From positions 1 to 37,666 of the forward strand of contig SYLG01000017.1 of assembly GCA_005808665.1 (NCBI GenBank): 37,666 bases of DNA. Reading direction: 5' to 3'. This stretch comes from Planctomycetia bacterium. Its GTDB lineage: Bacteria > Planctomycetota > Planctomycetia > Gemmatales > Gemmataceae. How positions within the stretch are numbered: the stretch's first letter is position 1; each line of letters begins with the position of its first letter. Shown piece after piece: positions 27,444 to 37,073 of this stretch. The notes beneath the pieces are model-generated. The model had not been told where the DNA came from and did not search any database. It was given only the letters and a program-made list of their open reading frames with translations. Both the position numbers and the translations under genes were made by a program.

Positions 27444-28718
27444 CTAGACTTTTGCTTTTTCCCGAATCTTGGTTTGGCCAAACGGGTTGACTATTTTTTT
27501 CTGGGGCCCCAGCGCTACCACGGTGGGATGAAGGCAAGAATAGCGATCAATGAGTTGCTTGAGTGAGTGCTGATTGACCTTTTCGTAATTTCGAATTTCA
27601 TCGTCCAGGGAGCGATAGTGCTTGAGGTAGGTCCAATCGCTTCCGATAGCCATCATTCGTGTTGAGGGTTTTTCGCTTGCCCGAACCAATCGTGCCAACG
27701 CTTTGTTACGGGCCTGATTGAGTTCATCATCGGTAATCCCTTTTGCCTGCAGCTCGGTCAGGATTTTTTGCACCTTGGCGATATTGCCGTCCGATTTCTC
27801 CGGATTGCAAACGAGGGAAACATAATAGGCCCCGGTACCATCGTATTCCTGATAGGAGCAGTCCGCACTTTCCGCATCTGCGGTGTCAACAAGGCCCCAA
27901 TGGAGCCTACTATTGCCAGCCTCCCCCAAGACCATTGCCATAAGGCTTGCTGCATACCGCAAGTGATGGGCAGCAGGTGGTCCCGGGTTGACAAAGACGA
28001 CATATTGTTGTTTGACATCGGCCTTTTGTTCGACCAAAAACTCCCCGGTTCCGGTTGTTTGGCGAATGTCATTCCGCCGGGCAACCCCCTCCGGCCAATC
28101 CTCACAAACCCGTGCCAATTGATTACGAACGCGATTCCATTCAAAATTTCCCGTAACCGCAACGGTCACATTTCCGGCCACATATCGCCTGTCGTAATAC
28201 TCGCGCATTCCCGTGGATTTGAGGGAGGTAACCGATTCCCTTGTACCCAAAACCGAATGGGAAAGGGGATGGGTTCCGAAAAAATGGGATTTGGCCGTTT
28301 CACAAATTTTCCAGGAAGGCTGGTCCTCGTACATCTCAATTTCTTCGAGGATAACTTTTTTTTCCATCTCAAAGTCTGTTTCCCGTAGGGCAGGCTGGAG
28401 AATGTCCCCGAACAGGTCTATCAGCCTGGGCAGGTATTCAGGAAGAACCGAACCGTAATAAACGGTATTTTCTTCGCTGGTAAAGGCATTGCTTGAGGCC
28501 CCAATTCGGTCAAGCTCCTTGTTGACCTCTATCGAATCGCGTTTTTCACTCCCTTTGAACACCATGTGTTCAAGGAAATGGCTCAAACCGGATTCACCCG
28601 GGTTTTCGTCACGCGAACCTGTGCGGACAAAAAATCCAATGGCACAAGACCTCGAGGAGGGGTTTACCTCTCCAATGATTTTCAGCCCATTTTCAAGATC
28701 GTCTTCTTCGAATGACAT
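27444..28718 (-). CDS. M16 zinc metallopeptidase, catalytic subunit
   Basis: 424 residues, the size of a single bacterial M16B subunit. The zinc motif HFLEH is intact at residues 47-51, within SGLSHFLEHMVFKG. The third ligand is probably E128 in the LEEIEMYED segment, about 76 residues on. The C-terminal inactive half-domain follows. No signal peptide, so it is probably cytoplasmic or exported by another route. It is the third gene of a run with a GNAT enzyme and a zinc-motif-less M16 protein whose stop is only 7 bases upstream. The two M16 proteins probably form one heterodimeric peptidase; the substrates are unknown. Confidence 0.93.
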   Translation of the reverse strand: MSFEEDDLENGLKIIGEVNPSSRSCAIGFFVRTGSRDENPGESGLSHFLEHMVFKGSEKRDSIEVNKELDRIGASSNAFTSEENTVYYGSVLPEYLPRLIDLFGDILQPALRETDFEMEKKVILEEIEMYEDQPSWKICETAKSHFFGTHPLSHSVLGTRESVTSLKSTGMREYYDRRYVAGNVTVAVTGNFEWNRVRNQLARVCEDWPEGVARRNDIRQTTGTGEFLVEQKADVKQQYVVFVNPGPPAAHHLRYAASLMAMVLGEAGNSRLHWGLVDTADAESADCSYQEYDGTGAYYVSLVCNPEKSDGNIAKVQKILTELQAKGITDDELNQARNKALARLVRASEKPSTRMMAIGSDWTYLKHYRSLDDEIRNYEKVNQHSLKQLIDRYSCLHPTVVALGPQKKIVNPFGQTKIREKAKV

Positions 28719-28725
28719 TAGGGGC

Positions 28726-30174
28726 TCACTTTTTCTTTGGGGTGGTTTTTACAGGATTGCCAGCCGGTTTTGCTTTGGTTGCCACAGGCTTATTTTTTAA
28801 TACTTTGGTCGGGGTTATTTTGGATTTGCCTGGCTTGGAATCCATGACAGCCTTTGCTGGTGCCGGTTTTATGGGTAACGGTTTCCTTGTAACTTCTTTT
28901 TCAATCAAAGCGGCTTTTGGCTGGGCCTTTTCCCTGGAAGCACCCGCTTTTCCCATTTCTGGTCCCATGGTGACCTGGGTAATTTGCTTGGGGGCATACT
29001 TCTTGGCGTATTCCAGAATGGATTTGGGGGTTAAGGCATTGACGGCAGCCTCGATTTCCTCAAGCGTCCTAACCCGCCCCAAATAGAACCAATCACTGGC
29101 AATCGACGCTGCCCTGGTCATGGAGCTATCCTCCTGCATAAGGAGTGCAGTTTTCAAACCCACTTTTACCTGGTCGACCTCTTCCTTGGTAATCCCTTCC
29201 GAAATTCGGGCAATTTCCCGCTTGACCGAGGCAAGGGTAAGCGGTGCGCGATCGTTGGTTGTTCCCGCATAGGCAAAGATGGCTCCCCGATCCGGAAGGG
29301 AAACATGAGTTGCCCAAACAGCATAACAGAGCCCCTGCTTTTCCCTCACTTCGGTGAATAATCGGGAGCTCATGCCGCCACTTAGGACATTAACAAAACC
29401 TTGGGCCTGATAATAATCAGGATGGGAAGGATGGACGCTGTCCCAAGCCAGGGCGATTTGGGTTTGCTGGGTTTCCTTTTCAATATGTGCGGTTGATGGA
29501 CCCCGTTTTCCGGGCTTGATGGTGGATTCCTTGCCATGGGTCCAACCGGAAAAATATTTTTCCACCATACTGAAAACCGCTGTGGTGTCGATTAAACCTG
29601 CCACGGAAAGGATGCTGCCTTTGGCGTGGCCGTGCCGCTCCCAAAAGGCCCTGAGACTTGCATTGGAAATACCCTTGATTCCTTCCGGGGTTCCATAACG
29701 GCTGTTGCAATAAGGATGGGGAAAATGGTTGCTTCGCAACTCTTTTATGACCTGGCCGCGTGGTTCATCATCCAGACCCTGAAGCTCCTGCAGGGCAAGT
29801 TCTTTTGCGGAAGGTAACTCCAGGGGGGGAAGCTTTGCGGCAAGCACTACATCCCGGATAAAACCCAACATGTCCTCGATTTTATCCGCCAATCCGGAGG
29901 CTGTTATCCGAAGATGGTGGGGGCCGACGCTGCATTCCAGGTCGATTCCAAGCCGATCCAGGGCTTGGGCAAAGGCCTTGCTGTCCAATTTGCCCGCTCC
30001 CCGTTCGAGCATTTCGGACAGGACATTGGCAATCCCTTCCTCACCATGGGATTCATGGACAAATCCCGCAGGAATAAGCAGATTCACCACAGCGGAACGA
30101 ACATGATCCATTCGCTGACCCAGTATGGTCAAGCCATTCCGAATCGTTGTTTGCAGAGTTTGGTAAACCACCAC
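28726..30174 (-). CDS. M16 peptidase-like protein without the zinc motif, basic C-terminal tail
   Basis: 482 residues from a GTG at 30174. The place of the HxxEH motif reads NVLSE at residues 50-54, so zinc binding is lost. The second-domain pattern GGMSSRLFTEVREKQGLCY is intact, with R271 and Y284, the Arg/Tyr pair that non-catalytic M16B partners provide to their active neighbour. From about residue 408 to the end there is a 75-residue tail very rich in Lys, Pro and Ala (KPLPIKPAPAKA, KATPxK-like blocks, ending TTPKKK), which is not part of the family fold and is probably disordered. The catalytic gene starts 8 bases after it. The tail may bind nucleic acid or the acidic cell surface; that is conjecture. 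Confidence 0.9.
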   Translation of the reverse strand: MVVYQTLQTTIRNGLTILGQRMDHVRSAVVNLLIPAGFVHESHGEEGIANVLSEMLERGAGKLDSKAFAQALDRLGIDLECSVGPHHLRITASGLADKIEDMLGFIRDVVLAAKLPPLELPSAKELALQELQGLDDEPRGQVIKELRSNHFPHPYCNSRYGTPEGIKGISNASLRAFWERHGHAKGSILSVAGLIDTTAVFSMVEKYFSGWTHGKESTIKPGKRGPSTAHIEKETQQTQIALAWDSVHPSHPDYYQAQGFVNVLSGGMSSRLFTEVREKQGLCYAVWATHVSLPDRGAIFAYAGTTNDRAPLTLASVKREIARISEGITKEEVDQVKVGLKTALLMQEDSSMTRAASIASDWFYLGRVRTLEEIEAAVNALTPKSILEYAKKYAPKQITQVTMGPEMGKAGASREKAQPKAALIEKEVTRKPLPIKPAPAKAVMDSKPGKSKITPTKVLKNKPVATKAKPAGNPVKTTPKKK

Positions 30175-30205
30175 GATCCCTCTACTTTCTTGGATACCTT
30201 TTTTT

Positions 30206-30940
30206 CTAGGTGCGGAGTTTGGGGACCTCGACCTCTTCGCGGCTCTGGTTCAATACCTTGGGTTGACCAGGACCGGTTTTCTCCCCGTGGGATCCCTGAA
30301 TGGAGGGGATCGCTTTGGTTGGAACCGAGCCTGGCGCCCTGGGAACAAACGGTTTGGCAAAGCGATCCGCCACCGCAAATCCCAGGGACCGGTACAAACC
30401 AACCGCCGCCTGATTGCCTTCCGTTACCTCAAGTCTAACCCGAGCCATTCCCCACTGTTGCAAAACAATGGCAGAACGATTGAGAAGTTGGCGACCCAAA
30501 CCCTTACCCCTATGTCCCTCAATCACCCCAATGTTGTGCAGGTTAACTTGCCCAGGGGTGTCGCCCATGATTTGAATCATTGCTATGGGTTGAATACCTT
30601 GGCGCATCAAAAAAGTGGCCGAAGACCAAAAATGACTGTTGGAGGCAACCATTTTAACCAATTTGCGACAACCCTCCAGCGAGCGAAAACTGGGAATGAT
30701 TTCGGCATCCTGGGAGGATAAAAAGGAATGAAACAGGACTTGGGCATAATCTTCCTGGTCGGCCCAATTCCAAGGGCAAATCCGGTACCCTTGTACCTGG
30801 TCCGAGGGTTGGATTGGGTGTCTCCAAAGGTCTAGTTCCATACGCAACCGCCAAAGGTGGGCCGTGGGAACCCCGAAGGGGCTCGCCTGATTGGAAGTGG
30901 GGTCTTGCCCGGGTCGGGTTTGGCTGGACGAATAGGTCAT
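30206..30940 (-). CDS. GNAT-family N-acetyltransferase
   Basis: 244 residues from the ATG at 30940; the frame continues to a TTG at 30994 and an internal ATG at about 30841 is also possible. The acetyl-CoA binding motif EGHRGKGLGRQLL lies at 141-153, after the NLHNIGVI strand, followed by VRLEVTEGNQAAVGLYRSLGF at 168-188, the classic GNAT ending. The N-terminal 50 residues are probably an ill-ordered leader, and the C-terminal 50 are Pro/Gly-rich. The acceptor substrate is unknown. It is the first gene of the run with the two M16 peptidase genes, 31 bases apart. Confidence 0.85.
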   Translation of the reverse strand: MTYSSSQTRPGQDPTSNQASPFGVPTAHLWRLRMELDLWRHPIQPSDQVQGYRICPWNWADQEDYAQVLFHSFLSSQDAEIIPSFRSLEGCRKLVKMVASNSHFWSSATFLMRQGIQPIAMIQIMGDTPGQVNLHNIGVIEGHRGKGLGRQLLNRSAIVLQQWGMARVRLEVTEGNQAAVGLYRSLGFAVADRFAKPFVPRAPGSVPTKAIPSIQGSHGEKTGPGQPKVLNQSREEVEVPKLRT

Positions 30941-31170
30941 GATGAACCATTGTCTTTTAGGTTTTTTAGGATTTTTTTCTAGCCGGTCAATCAAAATAAC
31001 GAATTGCCATTCCCAATTCCCATAAACTTGGGCATTTGGAAATCACCAAGGAGGGTTTTCGCTTCCCACCTTGAAAGCCATGTCAGTCGCTTTATCAAAT
31101 CACTTACCAGCCGACGGAATTGGAAATTGTCCTTTTTTCCGTTCACCATTCCAAAGGGTCAGCCACAATT

Positions 31171-33123
31171 ATGGCCAATAACTCCCAGATTACGAGCGTC
31201 CTCCGGGAAACCCGGACATTTGCCCCGAATCCCACTTTTTCCCGCACCGCTCATGTGGGATCCATGGACCAGTACCGACGCCTTTGGGAATCCGCCAAGG
31301 ACGATTTGGCTGGGTTTTGGGCGGAACAGGCAAAAGATTTGGCTTGGTTCAAAACTTGGCACACCACCCTCGAATGGAAGGCCCCCCATGCCAAGTGGTT
31401 TGAAGGCGGACTGATTAACGCCTCCTACAATTGTCTCGATCGCCACCTGATTGCGGGACAAAACAATAAAGCGGCCCTCATTTGGGAAGGGGAACCAGGC
31501 GATACCCGGACCCTTACCTATCAAATGCTCCACCGGGAGGTCTGTAAATTTGCCAATGGCCTCAAACGCCTTGGGGTTGCCAAAGGGGACACCATAACCA
31601 TCTATATGCCCCTGGTCCCGGAGTTGGTCATTGCGATGTTGGCGTGTGCCCGCCTCGGCGCGGTCCATAGTGTGATTTTTGGCGGATTCAGTCCGGAAGC
31701 CGTTGCGGACAGAAACAACGATTCCAAAAGCAGAATCCTTATCACCGCAGATGGGGGCTGGAGGCGGGGAAAAACGGTCCCCCTCAAAGCTAATGTCGAT
31801 TTGGCGATGGAAAAATCACTCACCATTGAAAAGGTAATTGTTCTTCGGCGAACCGGGCAAGACATTGTAATGAAACCGGGACGGGACTTGTGGTGGCACG
31901 ACCTAACGGCCGGACTGGGAGGGGATTGCCCTGCGGAACCCCTCGATAGCGAACATCCCCTTTTTATCCTTTATACCAGCGGCTCGACAGGAAAGCCCAA
32001 GGGGATCTACCATACCACCGGAGGATACCTGTTGGGCGCACAATATACCCATAAATTGGTTTTCGATATCAAACCTGATGATGTGTATTGGTGTACCGCG
32101 GATGCCGGGTGGATAACCGGTCACACCTACCTTGTCTATGGACCGTTGGCCAATGCCACGACCATCGTTATGTACGAGGGTGCGCCCAATCATCCCTCTG
32201 AAGATCGTTTTTGGGAGATTATTGCCAAATATGGAGTAACCGTTTTCTACACGGCACCCACCGCCATCAGGGCATTCATGAAATGGGGTGACCAACACCC
32301 GAAACGCCATGACCTTTCCAGTCTCAGGCTTTTAGGATCGGTTGGCGAACCCATCAACCCGGAAGCCTGGATGTGGTATCACGAAACCATTGGTGGCGGT
32401 CGCTGTCCTATTGTGGACACCTGGTGGCAAACAGAAACGGGTGCGATCATGATCGCCCCCCTTCCAGGGGCGGTAACCACCAAGCCTGGGTCCGCAACCT
32501 TTCCTTTGCCTGGCATTGTCATTGATATCGTTGACAAGGATGGGAAAACTGTCGGCACCAATGAAGGCGGTTTTTTGGTCGTTACAAAACCATGGCCCTC
32601 GATGCTTCGCACCCTATACCGGGATGATGAGCGCTACCAAAAAACCTATTGGGACCAACACCCGGGGATTTATTTTACGGCCGATGGGGCCAGGCGGGAT
32701 GAAGATGGTTACATCTGGATTATGGGCCGGGTTGACGATGTTCTCAATGTTTCCGGCCACCGGTTAAGCACCATGGAGGTCGAATCCGCCCTGGTCCAGC
32801 ACAAGGCGGTAGCCGAGGTGGCGGTGGTAGGGAAACCCGATGACCTCAAAGGAGAGGGAATATCCTGCTTTGTCACTCTCAAAACGGGCATTGAGGCAAC
32901 CGATGTCCTCAAGGCAGAGCTGCGCGATTTTGTTGTCCAGGTGATCGGGGCTCTGGCCCGACCGGATGAAATTAGGTTTACCGAGAGTTTGCCCAAAACC
33001 AGAAGTGGGAAAATCATGCGACGGCTTCTTCGGGACATTGCCTCCGGCCACCAAATCACGGGAGATACCTCCACGCTGGAAGATTATTCTATCCTGGCGA
33101 ATTTGCGCAGCGACCAGGAGTAA
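31171..33123 (+). CDS. acs: Acetyl-CoA synthetase (AMP-forming)
   Basis: Activates acetate through acetyl-AMP to acetyl-CoA in the cytoplasm. 650 residues from the ATG at 31171, the family length; an in-frame TTG at 31120 would add a weak 17-residue extension. The P-loop [11 protein letters not shown] is at 268-278. The acetate-pocket and adenylation segments ([27 protein letters not shown]) are complete. The C-terminal [13 protein letters not shown] places the catalytic lysine at about residue 614, the site reversibly acetylated in homologues. A GNAT enzyme lies divergently just upstream, but no evidence links it to this control. Single gene, convergent with tyrA. Confidence 0.97.
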   Translation: MANNSQITSVLRETRTFAPNPTFSRTAHVGSMDQYRRLWESAKDDLAGFWAEQAKDLAWFKTWHTTLEWKAPHAKWFEGGLINASYNCLDRHLIAGQNNKAALIWEGEPGDTRTLTYQMLHREVCKFANGLKRLGVAKGDTITIYMPLVPELVIAMLACARLGAVHSVIFGGFSPEAVADRNNDSKSRILITADGGWRRGKTVPLKANVDLAMEKSLTIEKVIVLRRTGQDIVMKPGRDLWWHDLTAGLGGDCPAEPLDSEHPLFILYTSGSTGKPKGIYHTTGGYLLGAQYTHKLVFDIKPDDVYWCTADAGWITGHTYLVYGPLANATTIVMYEGAPNHPSEDRFWEIIAKYGVTVFYTAPTAIRAFMKWGDQHPKRHDLSSLRLLGSVGEPINPEAWMWYHETIGGGRCPIVDTWWQTETGAIMIAPLPGAVTTKPGSATFPLPGIVIDIVDKDGKTVGTNEGGFLVVTKPWPSMLRTLYRDDERYQKTYWDQHPGIYFTADGARRDEDGYIWIMGRVDDVLNVSGHRLSTMEVESALVQHKAVAEVAVVGKPDDLKGEGISCFVTLKTGIEATDVLKAELRDFVVQVIGALARPDEIRFTESLPKTRSGKIMRRLLRDIASGHQITGDTSTLEDYSILANLRSDQE

Positions 33124-33206
33124 CCGATTTCAGTCTTTTTCCCGGTTTTGTTTACCATTGTGGCCTTTGGCCCAAGGTCTCGGAAGGATTTGGGTTTTGT
33201 ATGGGA

Positions 33207-34049
33207 TCAATTCAAACGGTTGCGGCTTTCGTTGGCCTTTTGAATTAATCTTTCAATCTCCAGGGTGCCTGCTGCTCCCAGGGCGCTTCGCCACTGTTGA
33301 AGGTTGAGCAAATATTGATCCAGAGCCTCCAGGACACTTTGGCGATTGGTGTCAAAAATCGGTGCCCATATCTCGCTAAGACCGCTTGCGATCCGGGTGG
33401 TATCACGGAATCCCCCTGCAACGAATTCCTCCCATTTGGGCGGCAAGGATTGTGTGAGGGCAAAAGCGGCAAGGTGGGGCAAATGGCTGGTATAGGCCAC
33501 AATACTATCGTGTTCCTTGGCGCCAATTCTAGACACTTTGGCACCCAACTGTTTCCAAAAATCCCCCAAGGAATCCAATGTCCTCTGGGAGGCGGTTCCA
33601 GGAGTTAGAAACACCCATTTTCCCACAAAAAGGATGTCTTTATTGGTTTCCGGACCCGTCTTTTCCGATCCCGCCATGGGATGGGATCCCGCATGGCATA
33701 TGCCCGGTGGAATTTTTTTCCCCAGGGTGGTCTCAATCCTTTCACGGGTGCTACCCATATCCGTGAAAACAGCCCCTCGTTTGGCATGCTGTGATGCTTC
33801 CAACAAGGTAGAAACGATTTGGTCCACGGGGGCGGCACAAACGATCAGGTCGGCATCTTGCACCGTCTCCCTGATGGTTGAAAATACATGATCCACGATT
33901 CCGGCGGATAATGACCATGCCGAACGACCATACAGTGGATCATAGCCTCTAAGGTCCACACCCGGTGGGCCAAATCGCCTGACCGAGGCGGCTAGCGACG
34001 CCCCCATGAAGCCCATACCCAAGATCGCTATTTTTTGAAAGATAATCAT
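33207..34049 (-). CDS. tyrA: Prephenate dehydrogenase
   Basis: An NAD(P)-dependent oxidative decarboxylase, prephenate to 4-hydroxyphenylpyruvate, in tyrosine synthesis. The 280 residues show the Rossmann GMGFMG at 11-16, DADLIVCAAPVD at 66-76, TDMGSTR near 96-102, the signature HPMAGSEKTG at 123-132, and YTSHLPH in the second domain. No regulatory ACT domain. Its ATG overlaps the stop of the esterase gene (ATGA), so it is translationally coupled. Related arogenate dehydrogenase activity cannot be excluded from sequence alone. Confidence 0.94.
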   Translation of the reverse strand: MIIFQKIAILGMGFMGASLAASVRRFGPPGVDLRGYDPLYGRSAWSLSAGIVDHVFSTIRETVQDADLIVCAAPVDQIVSTLLEASQHAKRGAVFTDMGSTRERIETTLGKKIPPGICHAGSHPMAGSEKTGPETNKDILFVGKWVFLTPGTASQRTLDSLGDFWKQLGAKVSRIGAKEHDSIVAYTSHLPHLAAFALTQSLPPKWEEFVAGGFRDTTRIASGLSEIWAPIFDTNRQSVLEALDQYLLNLQQWRSALGAAGTLEIERLIQKANESRNRLN

Positions 34050-35578
34050 TTGGCAGGTGATTTTTCCCTGGGTGGAACTGCCTTGATTTCCGTTTTGGGT
34101 GCCCCAGAAGCCACTGCCATACTTTTGCGAATTTTTGCCATTAATTCCTGGGACAAAAGGGACCCATGGTCCTTTCCTTCCACCAATTCCACGATGGCGG
34201 TGGGATCGAGTTTATCCATTTTTGCCTTCAAGCGAACAACAGCACCCTCCAAAAGGAAAGTATCCTGGGTCCCCATATACACGCGAATGCGCCCCTTGAG
34301 CAGTTGGGAATGGGTGGCCCATTCTCTCTCAATTTTCGCCACAATATCATACGGCATCCAATGTTCAAACACCGTCCTGTCGGTTTTCCCCGTATCATCC
34401 CAAAGTGGTTTTGGCAGGCCGTTTTCACCCACCGGACCAAACACCGCCTGAAACGATTGAAGCTGACCACCGCGACGCATCGGTTGTTCCATGAGGTAAA
34501 ATTCCCGATAAATCATTTGCCTTAGGCCCCGGCTTAAGGGACGAGGATTCCCCTTTGGATCCGTAAAAACATTGTCGGATGGCTGATATAAATCAATTTT
34601 CTGAAAGTCATGAAAATCTACAGGATCCGGAGAAGTGGACCAAGTCCCTCCAAAATAGGCAGGATAGGTCACCATCAACCAAAGGCTACTCCAGCCACCT
34701 GAGGAATGACCTGTAAGGAGGCGAAAATCCCGTTTGCCTCCGCAATGAAATTGTTTTTCGATTTCAGGCAAAAATTCGGTTACAAAAGCGGTTCCAACAG
34801 GCCCATTGTTATCAGAATCGGCAAAAACATGATGACCAAGGCGACAATTCGGATCAGGAACCACCACGACAAAATCGACACCCTCGAAGCGGGTTCCTCC
34901 TTGACGGGAATAACGGCCATGCGACCGATGATCGCCGCCAAATCCACTGATGTCCACCAAAAAGGGATACGCTGTTTTTCGGGTGGGATCAAAGCCTTCC
35001 GGGAGGACAACCGCTGCCTGTTGATAGACATCCTTTTTGTGAAATGCACTTAAAAGGGTACTTTTGATTCGTACCAATTTCACCCGTTCAGTCGTCCGAA
35101 AGGTATCCTCCCCTATCACCTTGTCCAAAACAATTTTGGTTTCCAACCCCACTTTGGGATCCCAATCGATTTTCGGGATGGCCCCCCAAATATTGCCCGG
35201 ACTGGCGGAATAACTGAGTCCTCCCAAATCACGGTCCATCACTGCCAAAAGGGATGTTTTCTTTTTGGCGATTTTTCCCAATTCCGCAGGATAACCCTCT
35301 GTTCTGGAACCAATTTCCAAGGATTCTCCCGCCTTCCAATTTTTGACATCCACAAAATGGTGAGGATTGGGATTGCCCCAGTTGGGCATTCTGGGAGGAG
35401 AAGGATTGTCTCCAGGTATCCAAAGCAGATGGACCCGACCCGTAAAGGGCCCGACAAACAAATTGGCATCGTAACGGAGTTCAATGCGAACCGGGTCCGG
35501 TTTGGCCAACTCCAAGGTTTTTGGGGAGTTGGCTTGATGGCATAATAAACCGGCCAATACAAATAGGTCGAGGATCAT
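34046..35578 (-). CDS. Secreted esterase, D-type alpha/beta hydrolase
   Basis: 510 residues with a short N-terminal hydrophobic segment (MILDLFVLAGLLCHQANS), probably an export signal. Residues 1-185 are a beta-rich N-terminal region. From about 186 (QAAVVLPEGFDPTRKTAYPFLVDISGFGG) it follows the putative esterase family (esterase D / enterochelin esterase-like). The nucleophile elbow GHSSGGWSS is at 290-298 with Ser292, an aspartate candidate lies in GTQDTF, and a histidine in EGKDHGSL. The C-terminus is Lys/Pro-rich. It lies between tsaB and tyrA and overlaps both by four bases (ATGA), so the three are one transcript. The substrate is unknown. Confidence 0.84.
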   Translation of the reverse strand: MILDLFVLAGLLCHQANSPKTLELAKPDPVRIELRYDANLFVGPFTGRVHLLWIPGDNPSPPRMPNWGNPNPHHFVDVKNWKAGESLEIGSRTEGYPAELGKIAKKKTSLLAVMDRDLGGLSYSASPGNIWGAIPKIDWDPKVGLETKIVLDKVIGEDTFRTTERVKLVRIKSTLLSAFHKKDVYQQAAVVLPEGFDPTRKTAYPFLVDISGFGGDHRSHGRYSRQGGTRFEGVDFVVVVPDPNCRLGHHVFADSDNNGPVGTAFVTEFLPEIEKQFHCGGKRDFRLLTGHSSGGWSSLWLMVTYPAYFGGTWSTSPDPVDFHDFQKIDLYQPSDNVFTDPKGNPRPLSRGLRQMIYREFYLMEQPMRRGGQLQSFQAVFGPVGENGLPKPLWDDTGKTDRTVFEHWMPYDIVAKIEREWATHSQLLKGRIRVYMGTQDTFLLEGAVVRLKAKMDKLDPTAIVELVEGKDHGSLLSQELMAKIRKSMAVASGAPKTEIKAVPPREKSPAK

Positions 35579-36267
35579 TGAATACTCCCTTGGAGCTGAA
35601 GCAGTTGAAGTTCGGCGGAGCTTGGTCTAAGGTAGAGTGGCTCCGCAATATCTGAATCATTCCAATCACCTTGTACAATGCGTTCAAAAACGATTCCACC
35701 AAAAATACCCGGTTCCACCTTGCCGTTCTGAATGGTTCCATGGTGTCCTGATTCCTCCAAAACTTTAGTGAGGTTGGTTCCGGGAGCCAAAAGTACAGGC
35801 ATCGACGGCATGGTACCCGTGCGCCATTGTTCTAACGGGGAAAGGCCAAGGTCCCCCACTGGGTTACCCGCCAAGCCAAATTTTTGATGATAGACCCACC
35901 CCTTGAGGGCATCACCCAGAACTTCAAATTCGGGGGGGCCAGATACCCAATCCGGTGGCCGGTTCCGGGCCAAAAGGGAAAAGGTGGGCACAAGCATCAG
36001 GTGACAATCGGTGGCAAAACGAAACGCAAGAGCGGACGCAATCCCAACCCGAAGGCCGGTGTAGCTTCCCGGGCCCTGACTTACGGCAACAACCCCAACG
36101 GACCTGGGATCCATTTGCCGTTCCATAAGGATTTCGCCTACCAAAGGGGCAAGGTCCCGGGCATGACGCCGGTTTTCGTCAAGGGCCCGCAAGGCAACCA
36201 GATTCCCGGCCTCACTCAAGGCAACGAATCCCTGACCTCCCGAGGTTTCTAAAAGGAGTGCAATCAC
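35575..36267 (-). CDS. tsaB: tRNA threonylcarbamoyladenosine biosynthesis protein TsaB
   Basis: Inactive ASKHA-fold partner of TsaD that scaffolds the threonylcarbamoyl transferase complex for t6A37 of tRNA. 230 residues, the family length. The N-terminal IALLLETSGGQGFVAL and the family block AVSQGPGSYTGLRVG at 61-75 are clear, followed by VPTFSLLARN. Start is a GTG at 36267 without a strong ribosome site. It heads the operon tsaB-esterase-tyrA and diverges from the RNase HI gene, whose coding sequence begins 61 bases away. Confidence 0.93.
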   Translation of the reverse strand: MIALLLETSGGQGFVALSEAGNLVALRALDENRRHARDLAPLVGEILMERQMDPRSVGVVAVSQGPGSYTGLRVGIASALAFRFATDCHLMLVPTFSLLARNRPPDWVSGPPEFEVLGDALKGWVYHQKFGLAGNPVGDLGLSPLEQWRTGTMPSMPVLLAPGTNLTKVLEESGHHGTIQNGKVEPGIFGGIVFERIVQGDWNDSDIAEPLYLRPSSAELQLLQLQGSIQ

Positions 36268-36314
36268 GAATTTTCCAGTTTTCTTAGGATTGGGTGATTA
36301 TATTGAACACATCT

Positions 36315-36320
36315 GGAGGA
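36315..36320 (+). promoter_or_regulatory. Ribosome-binding site fixing the RNase HI start
   Basis: GGAGGA, 8 bases before the ATG at 36329. It rejects the longer reading from 36290. Confidence 0.8.
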
Positions 36321-36328
36321 ATAAACGA

Positions 36329-36916
36329 ATGGTTGGCTGGAAACTTTGCACAGACGGCGGGTCCCGGGGGAATCCGGGGGAGTCCGCTTGGGCATTTATT
36401 CTCGAATCACCCACTGGGGAAAAATTTGAACAGGGCGGGTTATTGGGAATCACCACCAACAATTGTGCTGAGTATGAAGGGGTCATTCATGGACTTACTT
36501 TTGCCCTTGGTTTGAAGGTGGAACGGCTTGATCTATACAGCGACAGCGAATTGATAGTCAAGCAACTGCTAGGGGAATTCAAGGTCAAACATCCCGATAT
36601 GATCCCCCTTTGGCAGGAGTCGAAAAGGTTGCTCAAGGGGTTTCAAGGCGAGGTAGGAATCCATCATATCCGCCGTGAGCTTAACAAAGATGCCGACAAG
36701 CTGTGCAACCTTGTTCTTGATGGCAAATGGGTGGGGGCCAAGGGGCACCCAAGTCCGAAAAATTCCTCTGGAACCAAGGTTGGCGCCAATCCCCAAACCA
36801 TAACGGGAGAAGCAACCTTGGCGGCCATTCGGGCGGTTTTTGCCCGTTATGGAGCGTTTATTAGCGAAGAGGAGGCATCGGATGCGGGGATCATGCTTAG
36901 ACAGATCCTGAATTAG
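36329..36916 (+). CDS. rnhA: Ribonuclease HI family protein with C-terminal extension
   Basis: Cleaves the RNA strand of RNA-DNA hybrids. The core, about residues 1-133, has the four acidic catalytic positions D9 (CTDGGSRGNPG), E48 (TNNCAEYEGV), D72 (YSDSEL) and D121 (LNKDADKL). The arrangement resembles the short archaeal/bacterial RNase HI branch that ends at the second Asp helix. A further 60-residue extension of unknown role (GANPQTITGEATLAAIRAVF and onward) follows and is predicted partly helical. 195 residues from the ATG at 36329, with a strong ribosome site. Divergent from tsaB. Confidence 0.92.
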   Translation: MVGWKLCTDGGSRGNPGESAWAFILESPTGEKFEQGGLLGITTNNCAEYEGVIHGLTFALGLKVERLDLYSDSELIVKQLLGEFKVKHPDMIPLWQESKRLLKGFQGEVGIHHIRRELNKDADKLCNLVLDGKWVGAKGHPSPKNSSGTKVGANPQTITGEATLAAIRAVFARYGAFISEEEASDAGIMLRQILN

Positions 36917-36932
36917 GATTTGATTTATTTGA

Positions 36933-36958
36933 TCCTTAAAGGCAATCCTTAAAGGCAA
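36933..36958. repeat. Two tandem copies of TCCTTAAAGGCAA
   Basis: Two exact 13-base copies in direct tandem. The second copy continues into TAATGCCTTAAG, which can pair with it as an imperfect hairpin with the loop ATAA. Confidence 0.8.
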
Positions 36959-37073
36959 TAATGCCTTAAGTGGTTTGGCTCAATGGTTTTGGTTTAGCCA
37001 CATAAAATAGCAAATGGGGAAAGGTTAAAATGGGGTGAAGGACATTTTGAAAAGGCAAAATGGTCATGATCAA

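Noticed and set aside
27768-28388. 206-codon plus-strand ORF opposite the M16 peptidase
   Set aside because: Antisense of the HxxEH gene; no homology recognised and no ribosome site.
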